Source: Paenibacillus sp. FSL R5-0517 (GTDB taxonomy: Bacteria; Bacillota; Bacilli; Paenibacillales; Paenibacillaceae). From it: a stretch of 64,000 nucleotides of DNA. The stretch lies in the NCBI RefSeq assembly GCF_037974355.1, contig NZ_CP150235.1, positions 6,324,001-6,388,000 of the forward strand, given 5' to 3'. Numbering within the stretch: the first letter of the stretch is position 1; every line of letters begins with the position of its first letter. This document shows, piece by piece, positions 18,006 through 27,479 of the stretch. Made by a program: the position numbers and the translations under genes. Under the pieces are notes generated by a model that was given only the letters and a program-made list of their open reading frames with translations, did not search any database and was not told the DNA's origin.

Positions 18006-18020
18006 TGATAATCATTATCA
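18006..18020. promoter_or_regulatory. Fur box upstream of the siderophore ATPase gene
   Basis: TGATAATCATTATCA is an exact match to the 7-1-7 Bacillus Fur consensus TGATAAT-N-ATTATCA. It lies about 110 bases before the start codon. No gene or other clear signal was seen in 18021-18247. Confidence 0.92.
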
Positions 18021-18247
18021 TTTGTCAACATGAAAATGCAAATCTTCTGCTTGTTCCAAGCTTAATTTGGACCTTTTTAAGCAAATTGGAGTGGTTCTTT
18101 ACGTTTACATATGAGAGCTTTTCTCATTCATCACGCGCTTTTCATCACTTCTGCTTATCTCCCAGGCACTTGAATCATTGATTTTGTGTCCGAATTGTGA
18201 ATGTATCAATTTTTTGTCGTGCGATTGCTGCATCTGGGGTGTGGATC

Positions 18248-18286
18248 AAAAAAAGATGACCTTGAAATCTAAAGTTCAAGGTCATC
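18248..18286 (-). terminator. Strong terminator at the end of the GTPase/tubulin/VWA operon
   Basis: A perfect 12-base-pair stem (GATGACCTTGAA and its complement, eight-base loop) is followed by seven T residues on the minus strand, about 100 bases past the last stop codon of the operon. Confidence 0.9.
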
Positions 18287-18382
18287 CCACATACACGTTT
18301 AATAAGATATGAAGTCAGCATATTTCAATATTTGATCAAAAGGTACTCAATGAATCTATGCAACAGGGCCAAATAAAATAAC

Positions 18383-21300
18383 TTACAGCTTCGGCTGCGG
18401 CATCAATTGGATGACGGTCATCCCGCCCAGCGTACTCTGCACACTGGCAATACTCTCAGCATCAAGATCTGCTGGAAGATCAATCTGCAATCCATACGGA
18501 TAGAGACGATCTGCATCTCCAATAGACATCTGTGCAGGATTGGTCGCATTCTCTTCATTGGATACGGATGTGTCAGGTGATGTGGAACCTGTAGTAGCTT
18601 GATCTACATCGGTGCCTTGATCCGTGCCTCCACTCGCAGCATTAGACGATGCATTCGTCCCTGTATCCGTTGTTGTATCATTAGCAGGATCTGAAGTGTT
18701 ATCACCCAATGTTGATGGGTCCGCCTGCTGATCGCCATCCTCCGCCTGCTCGTTGTTCCCAGCGGTTCCCGCTGACGACCCATCCGTGCTTCCTTCGGAA
18801 GTACTTCCTGAACTACCATCAGAAGGCTCTTGGTTATCCGGCTCTTCATTCCGATTAAAGCTCTCCCACTTGCCTGTGGTATCCAGCTCCTGGGTACTGC
18901 CATCTTTCATTGTCAATTGGAGTTTGCCTTGCTCAAACTCAGTGCTTCCCGTATCGTTTCTGAAACGGATCACCAGTTGAGCAGGTGATTGGGTACCCTC
19001 CTGTTCACTGGGAGGAATTATATAAGCAATCTGCTCCGCGAGCTGTACCTCGGGTTCAGCCGGTATGGCAGGCTCCTGGGTAGATGGAGGAGATGCCGCT
19101 GGCGGCTCTACAGAATCTTTCATCCATGCATATGTACCGCCAGCAATACCCAGAACCAGGATCAAGAGAAGCAATCCAAACAGATTCTTCCTTTTGCCTG
19201 TTAGCATCCTCATCAATGTGGATGACAATTCTGTCTTGGCACGGTCATAGACCGGCTTCATTGCCTTGTTCGCTCTCGCATAATACGGTTTGAAAGCCGA
19301 CTTCGACTTGAAAGCTTCACGGTCATGGGCCTTGAAATAGGCCACAAGGGCATCCGCATATCCTTTATGCGTATTGGAACCCCGAACAAACATACGTTGA
19401 TCTCCTGACCATTCGAAAAATGGATACAGCCCTTCAACACGACTTGCATTGGTGCGGACGAACTCAATCAGGCCAGGATAATCCAGTCGGTTGCTACCGC
19501 TTCCGCCCCGATAAAAAGCCATCGGCAACGCTTCATAGGCCGCGATCCCCGGATGCGCCTGAAGCTCCACAGCAAGCCAGCGACGTGTCCAGCGTTGAAG
19601 ATCATTGCGTTCCGGGAGAGAAAGTGCCTCCAATGCCTCATCTTCATTTCCCTCGCCACTAAGCCACGCTCTCGCAGCCAGCATCATGTTCGTTCGAGCA
19701 GATACATCAGCGCCCTGACGTGCTGCCCAATCCCGAACCTCATTGCCATGTTGCAATATATCAATGCTGAGTAGCTGCTCACGGTTAACCCGTTCCAGAT
19801 CCAGATCCTGAATCATAAACAGGTTAATGACATAAGCAAGCTTGTCTGCCAGGCGGGTTAACTCCTCCTGATATGCCGGATCTTGACTGACAGACAGAGG
19901 TGCTCCTTTTCGATTAGGGCGGGCTGTAGATTCAGACTGACCAATCCGTGCCGTAATACCTTTATCATACATACCTTCAGCTGGTACCTGATCCAGTATG
20001 CTAACGCGCTGGAGTGCTTCATTCGCGGATTGCACCGGACTCGGTGCAGAACATAACCGTTCACGCAGCTCACTGGTTGTCCGCTCCAGCAAGTAGCTGT
20101 AATGAATCGCAGATGGATGAGCTGTAACCCATCTTCGGATCACTTCCACGACATTCCCTGCCGATTCGGTACGTTTCAGCTGATTGTCCAGATAAGGATC
20201 GAACAATAACTTGGTGAGCGATTCATTGGCCAGCACTTTATCAAAGAAAGCCCGATTCAGCTGGGTATCCCGATCCAACACAGCATACAATTCCTGCACC
20301 GCACGCATACGCTTCTGGGCTCGGGCATTATTGACACCGTATATGAAATAGTCCACTATCCAGGATTGCACCACAGGCGCGGCAACACGGAAGTATTCTC
20401 CAATGCGAGCAGCAACCGCTTCTTCGGGTACGTTCTCACGCTTCACGCTGTCCAGTTCCCGGCTGAGCAAGGTCAGGAACAGCTCGTTCAGACGGGAACG
20501 CTGCCGTGTTCCACCTTCCGGCTTCAGATAGGTCAACAAACCACTCAGAACATGACTTTTGTTATCCAAGTACAGATCTTCCCTGCCTTGTTCAAGACTA
20601 TAGAACACCGCGAGTTCGCCATAGGCTTCGATGGAAAGCTCCCGTCCAGGTTCCATGCCAGACAACATCTCGTCTGCAAATGTATAGAACGCATCCGCAG
20701 CACCCGGTTGCTGCAATAAGGCCCAGGCGAATTCCGCATAAGGTAACTTCGCCACAGATGCATCCGCATGCGTCACTCTGCCGGATACCATATCAAAGGT
20801 GAAGTCCTTCTCCGTATTTCGGTCTTTCGGACGTAACGTCCCCCGCTCTACAAATTGGATATGGATGCCCTTCTTGGCCTGCGGCTCCTTGGCAAACGTC
20901 ATGAATCCCAACTGCCGCCGGAATGCGTATGGTAACGCTGTGTACAGCAAACGCAGCAATCCTTTGGCCCCTGCGGTGACTTCTTCTGCGGGAAGGTCCA
21001 GTGCAATGTATACTTTTCTGCGTGTCGCTACAGACTGCATTACCGCGTAAAGCAGTCGCTTGAACAGCACTTCGTTCATCTTCAAGGCGTTCAGCATCTG
21101 GTTTGGCGATGAATCTGCACTCAGACTGGCACCAGGCTGAGCCCATCCTTCTTGTCCAGCAGCTGCATCTCTTGCCGCGCCCTGTCCACTTCCAAGTGAT
21201 GTAGGCAATTCAGCAAGCGTAGGCAGTACTGTACCTTGTTCGATGTCATAGGACGTGGCGAACATGGCATCCAGCCAGCCGCCTTGCTTCATCTGCTCTT

Positions 21301-21646
21301 CCGAGCGCTCAGGAGACAAGACGTAGTTATGAGCAAAAAAGGCACTGCGCAGCCCCGTGAAATCCGCAGACTGGTACACATTTTGCCCAAGGATCGTCTC
21401 TCCACTTTCCAGATGAAGCAGGTGAATGGAAGCCGGAAACTTTGTCTCGTCCTTCTCGCTACGGCCTGTTAGCTCCGCCGGAGCGTCATAGACACAGTAG
21501 GGGTGAAGCACTTTTTTGATAAAAGAAGGGTCCAGTCCCGGCGATGCCGCAACCGTATCAAACCCCTCTGTTGTGCGAAACACCCCGCGCCGCTCTCGGG
21601 TATACAACTGTTGTTCAATGGGCGGGGTTACGGAAGAACGCATCAT
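18383..21646 (-). CDS. GAP1-like GTPase-associated protein, membrane anchored
   Basis: The 1087-residue protein opens with QQLYTRERRGVFRTTEGFDTVAASPGLD, a start I associate with the GTPase-associated protein 1 (GAP1-N2) family, whose members sit beside TRAFAC-type GTPases. A large cytoplasmic part of about 815 residues follows with no other motif I recognise. There is one membrane helix at about 819-838 (GLLLLILVLGIAGG). Beyond it lies an outside segment with a beta-rich patch, a roughly 100-residue Ser/Gly/Thr/Asp/Asn-rich low-complexity linker, and a conserved-looking final 50 residues. Topology is therefore cytoplasm-in with an extracellular tail. Its ATG overlaps the GTPase stop codon (ATGA), implying coupled translation and probably a complex with the GTPase. 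Molecular function is unknown; the family name is from recalled similarity, not a search. Confidence 0.75.
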   Translation of the reverse strand: MMRSSVTPPIEQQLYTRERRGVFRTTEGFDTVAASPGLDPSFIKKVLHPYCVYDAPAELTGRSEKDETKFPASIHLLHLESGETILGQNVYQSADFTGLRSAFFAHNYVLSPERSEEQMKQGGWLDAMFATSYDIEQGTVLPTLAELPTSLGSGQGAARDAAAGQEGWAQPGASLSADSSPNQMLNALKMNEVLFKRLLYAVMQSVATRRKVYIALDLPAEEVTAGAKGLLRLLYTALPYAFRRQLGFMTFAKEPQAKKGIHIQFVERGTLRPKDRNTEKDFTFDMVSGRVTHADASVAKLPYAEFAWALLQQPGAADAFYTFADEMLSGMEPGRELSIEAYGELAVFYSLEQGREDLYLDNKSHVLSGLLTYLKPEGGTRQRSRLNELFLTLLSRELDSVKRENVPEEAVAARIGEYFRVAAPVVQSWIVDYFIYGVNNARAQKRMRAVQELYAVLDRDTQLNRAFFDKVLANESLTKLLFDPYLDNQLKRTESAGNVVEVIRRWVTAHPSAIHYSYLLERTTSELRERLCSAPSPVQSANEALQRVSILDQVPAEGMYDKGITARIGQSESTARPNRKGAPLSVSQDPAYQEELTRLADKLAYVINLFMIQDLDLERVNREQLLSIDILQHGNEVRDWAARQGADVSARTNMMLAARAWLSGEGNEDEALEALSLPERNDLQRWTRRWLAVELQAHPGIAAYEALPMAFYRGGSGSNRLDYPGLIEFVRTNASRVEGLYPFFEWSGDQRMFVRGSNTHKGYADALVAYFKAHDREAFKSKSAFKPYYARANKAMKPVYDRAKTELSSTLMRMLTGKRKNLFGLLLLILVLGIAGGTYAWMKDSVEPPAASPPSTQEPAIPAEPEVQLAEQIAYIIPPSEQEGTQSPAQLVIRFRNDTGSTEFEQGKLQLTMKDGSTQELDTTGKWESFNRNEEPDNQEPSDGSSGSTSEGSTDGSSAGTAGNNEQAEDGDQQADPSTLGDNTSDPANDTTTDTGTNASSNAASGGTDQGTDVDQATTGSTSPDTSVSNEENATNPAQMSIGDADRLYPYGLQIDLPADLDAESIASVQSTLGGMTVIQLMPQPKL

Positions 21647-22902
21647 CCCACTCTCCCCTCAATGTACTTCAGCTTGTACAACAGCCACAGGAAGGGTTCA
21701 TCCACGCGGATCGGGCTAACCACACCCTGCAATTTCATATCCACCGGATTGCTGCCCAGCGCAGATACGGCGAAATAGGCTGTATCCTTGAAGTACACAT
21801 CCATCGTGCCCTTGAACGGACGATCCACCTTCTCGATAAAACGGCGGATCTCTCCGTCGATATTCTCGAACTCAGTTAAGTCGAAATAATCGCGGTGCAC
21901 CATGTTGCGAAAGACGTTACTGTTCGATTTGATATAATCCCCCTCTTCATCCTTGAGGGAATGCAGCATGTCGCTTTTCGTGAGTACCACGGCTGTTGGA
22001 ATATTCGTCTTGGCTTTGTCCTGATACGCGATAAAATCTCCAAACATCGTGAGCACCACGTCGCGCGGCTCATCGTATCGCGGTGTCCACTCACCCGGCT
22101 CGTTGCCGAGATTAATGCGGATTTTGTCCCGAATCGAACGAATCTGAAGCGGGTCCACCATAAACAGGATACCTGCCGAGTTTTTGATGTGCTGCCCGTG
22201 AAGTCCAAGATAATCCTGCTCCACCATACCTTCACCCGCAACGTCAAAGAACACCAGTGTTAGCGGCGCTTTATCTTCGTCCTTGAACACAAACTGGAAG
22301 ATAAACGGCTCCTGCAGCTTTTCCTTCTGTGTGGAATCCAGCAGATCGCCCCGTTCGAACAACGGTTCTTCATAATCCGCACGGAACCGGCGGCTGATCT
22401 CCGCATTCAGAGGCATGCAAGCCGCGTCAAAATGATCCGCTGTATAATGCTGCAATGTATGAATTAATGAAGTCATGTAGACGGATTTGCCCACTTGGGA
22501 TGCACCGATAATGGAAATGATATTGCTGGGTGCTTTACCTGCCGTAACAGGTAGCTCGTTATGACATTGCGGGCACAAACGGCGACGTGTAACGACCCCG
22601 TACCGATCGTTCAGACCCATCACGATATTATCGGAATAAATCCGATGTTCCTCCGGTACATCATGCGGTGCCAATACCGCCTCCATATCAAATACCGTAT
22701 CGAGTCCGAATCGTTCGCGATACCGATTCAACTTTGCATCTTCCCCGAGTGCGTAGTCCTCATCATCATCGCGGTGATGGGCGGCGCGGAACACCACCTC
22801 TTCCGGTGAAAACTTGCTGAAACAATAAGGACAGACAATATCGTAAAACAGCGGGCGTTCCTCCGGCTGTTGTCTCTTCAAAAACCGACTAAAAAAGCTC
22901 AT
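21643..22902 (-). CDS. TRAFAC-class GTPase with N-terminal zinc finger (double-GTPase family type)
   Basis: The 419-residue cytosolic protein has a split zinc-binding knuckle, CPYC at 24-27 and CPQC at 110-113, framing an acidic insert. A GTPase domain follows with Walker A GASQVGKS (133-140), Walker B FFDVAGEG (Asp220) and the guanine-specificity motif TKSD (308-311). FAVSALG looks like the G5 loop. This combination fits the TRAFAC-clade GTPases recorded next to GAP1 proteins in predicted NTP-dependent conflict systems (recalled family knowledge). The ATG at 22902 is used because GGGGAGGGG lies seven bases upstream. It overlaps the GAP1-like gene by four bases and is separated from the preceding gene by 90 bases that hold a repeat fragment. 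Confidence 0.85.
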   Translation of the reverse strand: MSFFSRFLKRQQPEERPLFYDIVCPYCFSKFSPEEVVFRAAHHRDDDEDYALGEDAKLNRYRERFGLDTVFDMEAVLAPHDVPEEHRIYSDNIVMGLNDRYGVVTRRRLCPQCHNELPVTAGKAPSNIISIIGASQVGKSVYMTSLIHTLQHYTADHFDAACMPLNAEISRRFRADYEEPLFERGDLLDSTQKEKLQEPFIFQFVFKDEDKAPLTLVFFDVAGEGMVEQDYLGLHGQHIKNSAGILFMVDPLQIRSIRDKIRINLGNEPGEWTPRYDEPRDVVLTMFGDFIAYQDKAKTNIPTAVVLTKSDMLHSLKDEEGDYIKSNSNVFRNMVHRDYFDLTEFENIDGEIRRFIEKVDRPFKGTMDVYFKDTAYFAVSALGSNPVDMKLQGVVSPIRVDEPFLWLLYKLKYIEGRVG

Positions 22903-22940
22903 AGCCACTCCCCTCCCCTAATCAGTCAGACTAAGATGAT

Positions 22941-22981
22941 TTACAATCGCACTACGATGACAGATTAATCTTCCAATCGCT
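22941..22981 (+). repeat. Truncated copy (D) of the dispersed palindromic repeat
   Basis: This 41-base stretch matches the left terminal arm and start of the core of the element at 30913-31062: TTACA, then CACTACGATGACAGATTAA, then CTTCCAATCGCT. The rest of the element is missing. It fills the gap between the GTPase and the beta-rich protein genes. Confidence 0.7.
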
Positions 22982-22992
22982 AGTCCAACGAT

Positions 22993-23640
22993 CTAGTCTG
23001 ATATAAGCCGATAGGCGGCTCCATATTTCGGTCCGTCCGTGAAGAATAATCGCACATAATCATCCTTGGCGACTTCAACGGGCGGCATCTCATTTCTTCC
23101 GGGAGCAAAATCACTCACAAAAGGATACACCGTACCATCTTCCTTATTCAGCGGCACCCCGCCCTGCTTGCGAACATAACAGAGGGCTTCCTTCGGAACA
23201 GGCACCTCCGCTGTGACGGTGATCAATACACTTTTTCGTTTCTGAAAAAAACCGCTCTTGTAGCGAATGGAGAAGCGGATGTCCGCCTTCCCAGCGCTTG
23301 CAATCACCATATTGTCTTCATCTCGTTGACGGATCAGCACAGGCCCATCTTCCTGCATCTGACACACATACACCGTGTACTTGATGGCACCAAAACCCGT
23401 GATCCGATCCGTGTAACCGTTGCTCGCCTTATATTCCTCTCTTGTGTACAGCTTCAGCTTGCCCTGTGCAGACTCTTCCCCGGTACGATCATCGCTCATC
23501 ATATCCAGCTCCAGCCGTTCCACATACACAGCTTCAACCCGTTCCGGCCAGAGCCAGCGAAGTGTACAACGCCCTTCGTCCACCGCAAGTGTCAGTTTTC
23601 GAATCAAGGGTGTCGAAGGGTCAGCATCCGTAAATCGCAT
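22993..23640 (-). CDS. Beta-rich cytosolic protein of unknown function in the GTPase/tubulin/VWA operon
   Basis: I do not recognise this 215-residue protein. It has no signal peptide or membrane helix and alternates short hydrophobic strands with charged turns. Segments such as LTLAVDEGRCTLRWLWPERVEAVYVERLEL resemble fibronectin type III-like strands in rhythm (given in part). A FFQKRKSVLITVTAEV segment and CYVRKQGGVPL follow, suggesting two beta-sandwich domains. The start is the ATG at 23640, nine bases after GGGAGG; a longer reading would overlap the VWA gene upstream by more than 100 bases. It lies 19 bases after that gene, so co-transcription is near certain. A structural or adaptor role to the VWA protein is a guess from position only. 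Confidence 0.75.
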   Translation of the reverse strand: MRFTDADPSTPLIRKLTLAVDEGRCTLRWLWPERVEAVYVERLELDMMSDDRTGEESAQGKLKLYTREEYKASNGYTDRITGFGAIKYTVYVCQMQEDGPVLIRQRDEDNMVIASAGKADIRFSIRYKSGFFQKRKSVLITVTAEVPVPKEALCYVRKQGGVPLNKEDGTVYPFVSDFAPGRNEMPPVEVAKDDYVRLFFTDGPKYGAAYRLISD

Positions 23641-23659
23641 TTCCATTGACCTCCCGACG

Positions 23660-24964
23660 TTAGAATCCTTTGCTGCGTGAATCTCTTGCTCTCTGACCGA
23701 ATCCTTCAGCTGAAGAAGTTCCGCCCCCAGCTTCACGGCGTCCCCTGCTCTTCCGCGGCGTGTTCTCCTTGATCGGAACAATCCAGGAGAAGAGGGTCAA
23801 TACGCCAGATAAGATGAGCATCGCACCAAGTCGTACGAAGGTATCCCCCACGTTTGAACCGTCGAGGCCCCATTCCAGCAGAAGCCCTGCCAGTAGACCC
23901 GACACCGCACCACCAATACCAAAGCTGAGCGCGAGATGACGGTTATCGAATACGAGTCCAAGGGATACACCCAATGCTACTCCAATCAGTAACACTGCTG
24001 CTACACGGAAAATCGCCAGATAAACGCTATGCTCCATCATACCAGTGCGCTCCGTCACCAGCGTCCGTTCATCAATCGTATCGTAGATCTGCTGGAATGC
24101 CAGATTCAGACCGCCGGAATCCGGTACATCATAGTACATGCCACCCGTTTGCTGGGCAATATTACGCAGCAGATCCGTACCCGATGGGTCCACCAGGCTT
24201 AGGCCGACTGTATTAATAGAAATCTGTTCATTGGTATACTGGGACAAAATATCGGCCGTATCCGCTTCACTGAAGCCATCGGATAACAAGATGACGACCG
24301 TACCGCGTTTCGGGTCCTGTTTGCCCTGAATCTGTTCCATACCTTCCCGCAGCACGGCATCAAAATTGGTGCCGCCTGAAGTCGTGACAATGCCATCAAT
24401 TTTGCCATAAACCTCGTTCTTGGCCGCTTCACTATCCAGCGCAATAAACGGCTGTAACAACTGTGGCTGGTCATCAAACGTAATCACAGCTACCTGTTTG
24501 TCACTCTCCATTTGACTGATCAGTGTCTTGGCTGCTTCAAAGCGTCCGTTATCCGGATCTGTCTCGCTCATGCTGCCCGAGTTATCGATCATCAGTACGA
24601 TGTCCTTCACTTGCTTCACACCGCCCGGATTGATCTGGTACAGCAATTGCAGCGCGAGTCCAACAACAAACAACAGAGCGAGTGTTGCCGGAACAAGCAA
24701 TTTCCACGACAGTCCCAGATATCGGAGCTTCCATGAAGCACCATTCAGCTTGGGTGAGATCATCTCTGCGATCAAACAGAACAATCCAACACTAAGCGCC
24801 AGTACGCCAAAGTACAAGCCCATCAGCAACAGACGTGGCATCTCCCCAAGCCATTGACGCAGCATGATTTCTCCTGCCGCAAAGCCCACTGCTCCGCCAA
24901 TCAGGCTGAACAGGACCAGGAGAAGATTGATTTTTCGCTGCATGTCCACATGCATCCTTTCCAT
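23660..24964 (-). CDS. Polytopic membrane protein with a von Willebrand factor A domain
   Basis: The 434 residues hold three membrane helices at about 12-34, 44-66 and 90-109, then a VWA domain with a complete metal site: D-x-S-x-S at 127-131, Thr199 in SGGTN and Asp229 in LSDG. Three more helices follow at about 318-342, 350-375 and 382-405, then a basic Arg/Gly-rich tail. With the N-terminus inside, the VWA domain faces outward. VWA domains bind protein ligands through Mg2+, so this may sense or hold a partner at the surface, perhaps the second VWA protein of the operon (inference). The start is ambiguous among three close ATG codons; the first is given. A small hairpin covers its ribosome site (24967-24983). 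Confidence 0.88.
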   Translation of the reverse strand: MERMHVDMQRKINLLLVLFSLIGGAVGFAAGEIMLRQWLGEMPRLLLMGLYFGVLALSVGLFCLIAEMISPKLNGASWKLRYLGLSWKLLVPATLALLFVVGLALQLLYQINPGGVKQVKDIVLMIDNSGSMSETDPDNGRFEAAKTLISQMESDKQVAVITFDDQPQLLQPFIALDSEAAKNEVYGKIDGIVTTSGGTNFDAVLREGMEQIQGKQDPKRGTVVILLSDGFSEADTADILSQYTNEQISINTVGLSLVDPSGTDLLRNIAQQTGGMYYDVPDSGGLNLAFQQIYDTIDERTLVTERTGMMEHSVYLAIFRVAAVLLIGVALGVSLGLVFDNRHLALSFGIGGAVSGLLAGLLLEWGLDGSNVGDTFVRLGAMLILSGVLTLFSWIVPIKENTPRKSRGRREAGGGTSSAEGFGQRARDSRSKGF

Positions 24965-25029
24965 ACCAGCCTTAAGCAGGCTGAGTTAATACAAGATTGT
25001 AGCAGGGTGTCATGACACAGCCAGACGCC

Positions 25030-27465
25030 TTAACGAATGGGTGACAACTTTTCCACCAGACCTGCGGGGTGAAGTTCATAGCCATTCTCCGTGTACGAGT
25101 CATAATATACCTTGCCGTTCCGATACACCATGAGATCCTCCAGATGGAAACCGCCCATCAGATTCAGCTTCTCCACACCACTGCTGCGTTCTTCGTACAC
25201 CACACCCAGCTTGTAGATGCGTGATGTCTCTTCGGCATGTGCCGCGTAGTCCATGAAAGCACTATGATGGTCACCAAAGAAATACTTCTCTTCATACCGA
25301 TGTTCCTGCGTATAATCAAATACCCGTACCCGAACGACCGCCTGATCCTCCAGCGTGTGGTACAACCTGCGGAACAGGTCATCCCGGGTCAATACGTCTT
25401 TATCTCCGTAAGCAATCGTAACGTTGGCCCGCTGCAACAGCTCTTCTTCAAATGGTAACCGCAACGGCTCGGCTGTAAGCAGCAACGAGTGACATACCTC
25501 CATCAGACGTTTGAGCAGACGGTCATCGCCTTCTGTCGCAAGCCGGTTCATATCTCCCATGTAACGATCCTCGAACCATACATCCCGTCCGCGCTTGGCT
25601 TCCAGGTCGATGATTAGCTCTTCCGTCACTTTGCCGTAGTACTCCATCACGTTCTGACCGATGTATTCATCCGCAGCGGCGATACTTTGGGCAGCTGTCT
25701 CTCGCAGTGTACGTTCCAGCGCTTCAAGTGCCGCTGTGACGTGGCGACTGAATTGGTGAAGCTCTTCCATCTCCGTATCGTAGATGCGCAGCAGTTGTAA
25801 TTCATTTTCCAGTCGCAGCAATTCTACCTTCGGTACGTACACTCGTTCCAGCATACAGTCAATCAGATTGCGTACATTCTGTTTATCACGGAACAACGCT
25901 CGTTTGAACGACTGATCTTCCACCCGCTCTTGCTGACGTTGCTCTAACAGTGCACGTGCCGATTCAAGCTGCATCGATTTATCCCGAATCAGTCCGAGCA
26001 GCGCTTCACGTACACTGCCAGGCTCATTATCACTCCAGGCTGCCCACTGGAAGTACCCAACCTCTGGATGCTCCGCGCGGGATTGTTCGGCCTGACGGCG
26101 AAGAGAGCCGCCAGAACTGCGCTCGCGCACACGCTCTTCAACAAGTCGGACGACGTTATCACGGAAGTACGCTTCAGCGCCTTGTCCGAACAGCGCTCTC
26201 TCCGCTTCACGAAGCGAGAGCGGCTTCAGATCGGAGAAACTGACGTTATGCGTCATGATGCCACTCATGCCACTAACCAGATCTTCACCCGGCAACAGAC
26301 CTTCAACTTTGCGTTCCACCGAGGCCGCGTCCAGTCCGAAGAAAGCAAGCTTGTCCTTGATGCTCCAATCCGGCTCCTGCCGCATGCGTGCGAGCAGGTA
26401 CCGATACATGTGATATAAAACCGCCAGTGCTATCGGCTTGTTTGGCCGCCTGATCTCGGCAAAACCCGCACTTGCATAACCATGCTGATCAGAGGTGGTG
26501 CGAATATTGTTTTTGAAGGATGTATTGTTGTACGTGTTCGCTCCCGTGCTTGAAACGGTACCCGAGTGATTTACATCCTGCTTCCTGTTCTTCAACAGGC
26601 AGATCCGGCAGATGATCTCGGCATTTTCAATCCAGCCACCGGGAACGCCGGTTCCACGCTCATTTTTGTCGGACAACAGATATACGAGATCATACAACGG
26701 TGATGCGTGATGTGTAACGGGAATGGAGATCCCATCCTCCGTCACCAACAGATTACCGCTGAACGTGTAGTCCAGCGACTGCATATAATCCAGCTCCCGT
26801 AGGAAAGCAAGGCCTGCTGCGCTGGCATATCCAAAGGAATCCACCTGTTCCATCTCACTGACCAATACATGCAGGTCCGTTTGCACCGACTTGAAGGCTT
26901 GGGACAAAATGATTTCTGTCAGCTTGGTGAGCTCTGGCAACAATACATTCAATGGATCATCGGCTCTGGTTACCACCGTAACGTAAATCCGATCAAATGA
27001 CGAGTACAGCCGTCCATATTCGGCAATCCGGTTACTGACCCGCCGAAGGGTACGATTCAGGTCAAAGAGCGCCTGATCCGATTCGTGGAAACTCCGATGC
27101 ACATCCTTACGCCGTGTTTTGGACGGTCGCCCCGTCTGACCAGCGGACAGAGGCAAGCGGTGACGAGTCACCTGACCATCATCAGACGAGCCACTATTCC
27201 TCGTTTCACCCGAATCCGCTTCCTGATCTTCTGTCCCGATCTGAATGTAAACCACACCGTCTCCGTTATCCCATTTCAGCCGATTAATCTCCTGCACGGC
27301 AGTCACCGCAGGTGCAACCAGATCACCCACAAACAGGAACAGCGCCGGGTAATGGATACTGCTACGTCCATCACCCAGGCTGCCTTGACGCTCCTGCTCT
27401 ATTGCATACTGCGCTGCATACTTCTCCAGATCACGCTTCAGGGTATTGTTCGAATGGAACTCCAT
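25030..27465 (-). CDS. Large cytosolic protein of unknown function paired with the tubulin-like GTPase
   Basis: The 811-residue protein has no membrane helix or family I can name. The first 80 residues contain an alternating strand-helix pattern (ALFLFVGDLVAPAVTAVQEI, VVYIQIG) that looks Rossmann-like. An Asp/Glu/Ser-rich linker follows, then another alpha/beta part (FDRIYVTVVTRADDP, LHVLVSE). From about 450 to 650 it is helical and highly charged with coiled-coil character (EQRQQERVEDQSFKRALFRDKQ). The C-terminus is beta-rich (RVRVFDYTQEHRYEEKYFF). It starts 14 bases after the tubulin-like stop codon, implying coupled expression and probably a stable complex. A GTG at 27477 is an alternative start. 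It may be a polymer-binding or adaptor partner; this is inference from position. Confidence 0.8.
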   Translation of the reverse strand: MEFHSNNTLKRDLEKYAAQYAIEQERQGSLGDGRSSIHYPALFLFVGDLVAPAVTAVQEINRLKWDNGDGVVYIQIGTEDQEADSGETRNSGSSDDGQVTRHRLPLSAGQTGRPSKTRRKDVHRSFHESDQALFDLNRTLRRVSNRIAEYGRLYSSFDRIYVTVVTRADDPLNVLLPELTKLTEIILSQAFKSVQTDLHVLVSEMEQVDSFGYASAAGLAFLRELDYMQSLDYTFSGNLLVTEDGISIPVTHHASPLYDLVYLLSDKNERGTGVPGGWIENAEIICRICLLKNRKQDVNHSGTVSSTGANTYNNTSFKNNIRTTSDQHGYASAGFAEIRRPNKPIALAVLYHMYRYLLARMRQEPDWSIKDKLAFFGLDAASVERKVEGLLPGEDLVSGMSGIMTHNVSFSDLKPLSLREAERALFGQGAEAYFRDNVVRLVEERVRERSSGGSLRRQAEQSRAEHPEVGYFQWAAWSDNEPGSVREALLGLIRDKSMQLESARALLEQRQQERVEDQSFKRALFRDKQNVRNLIDCMLERVYVPKVELLRLENELQLLRIYDTEMEELHQFSRHVTAALEALERTLRETAAQSIAAADEYIGQNVMEYYGKVTEELIIDLEAKRGRDVWFEDRYMGDMNRLATEGDDRLLKRLMEVCHSLLLTAEPLRLPFEEELLQRANVTIAYGDKDVLTRDDLFRRLYHTLEDQAVVRVRVFDYTQEHRYEEKYFFGDHHSAFMDYAAHAEETSRIYKLGVVYEERSSGVEKLNLMGGFHLEDLMVYRNGKVYYDSYTENGYELHPAGLVEKLSPIR

Positions 27466-27479
27466 CCCGGCCGCCACCC

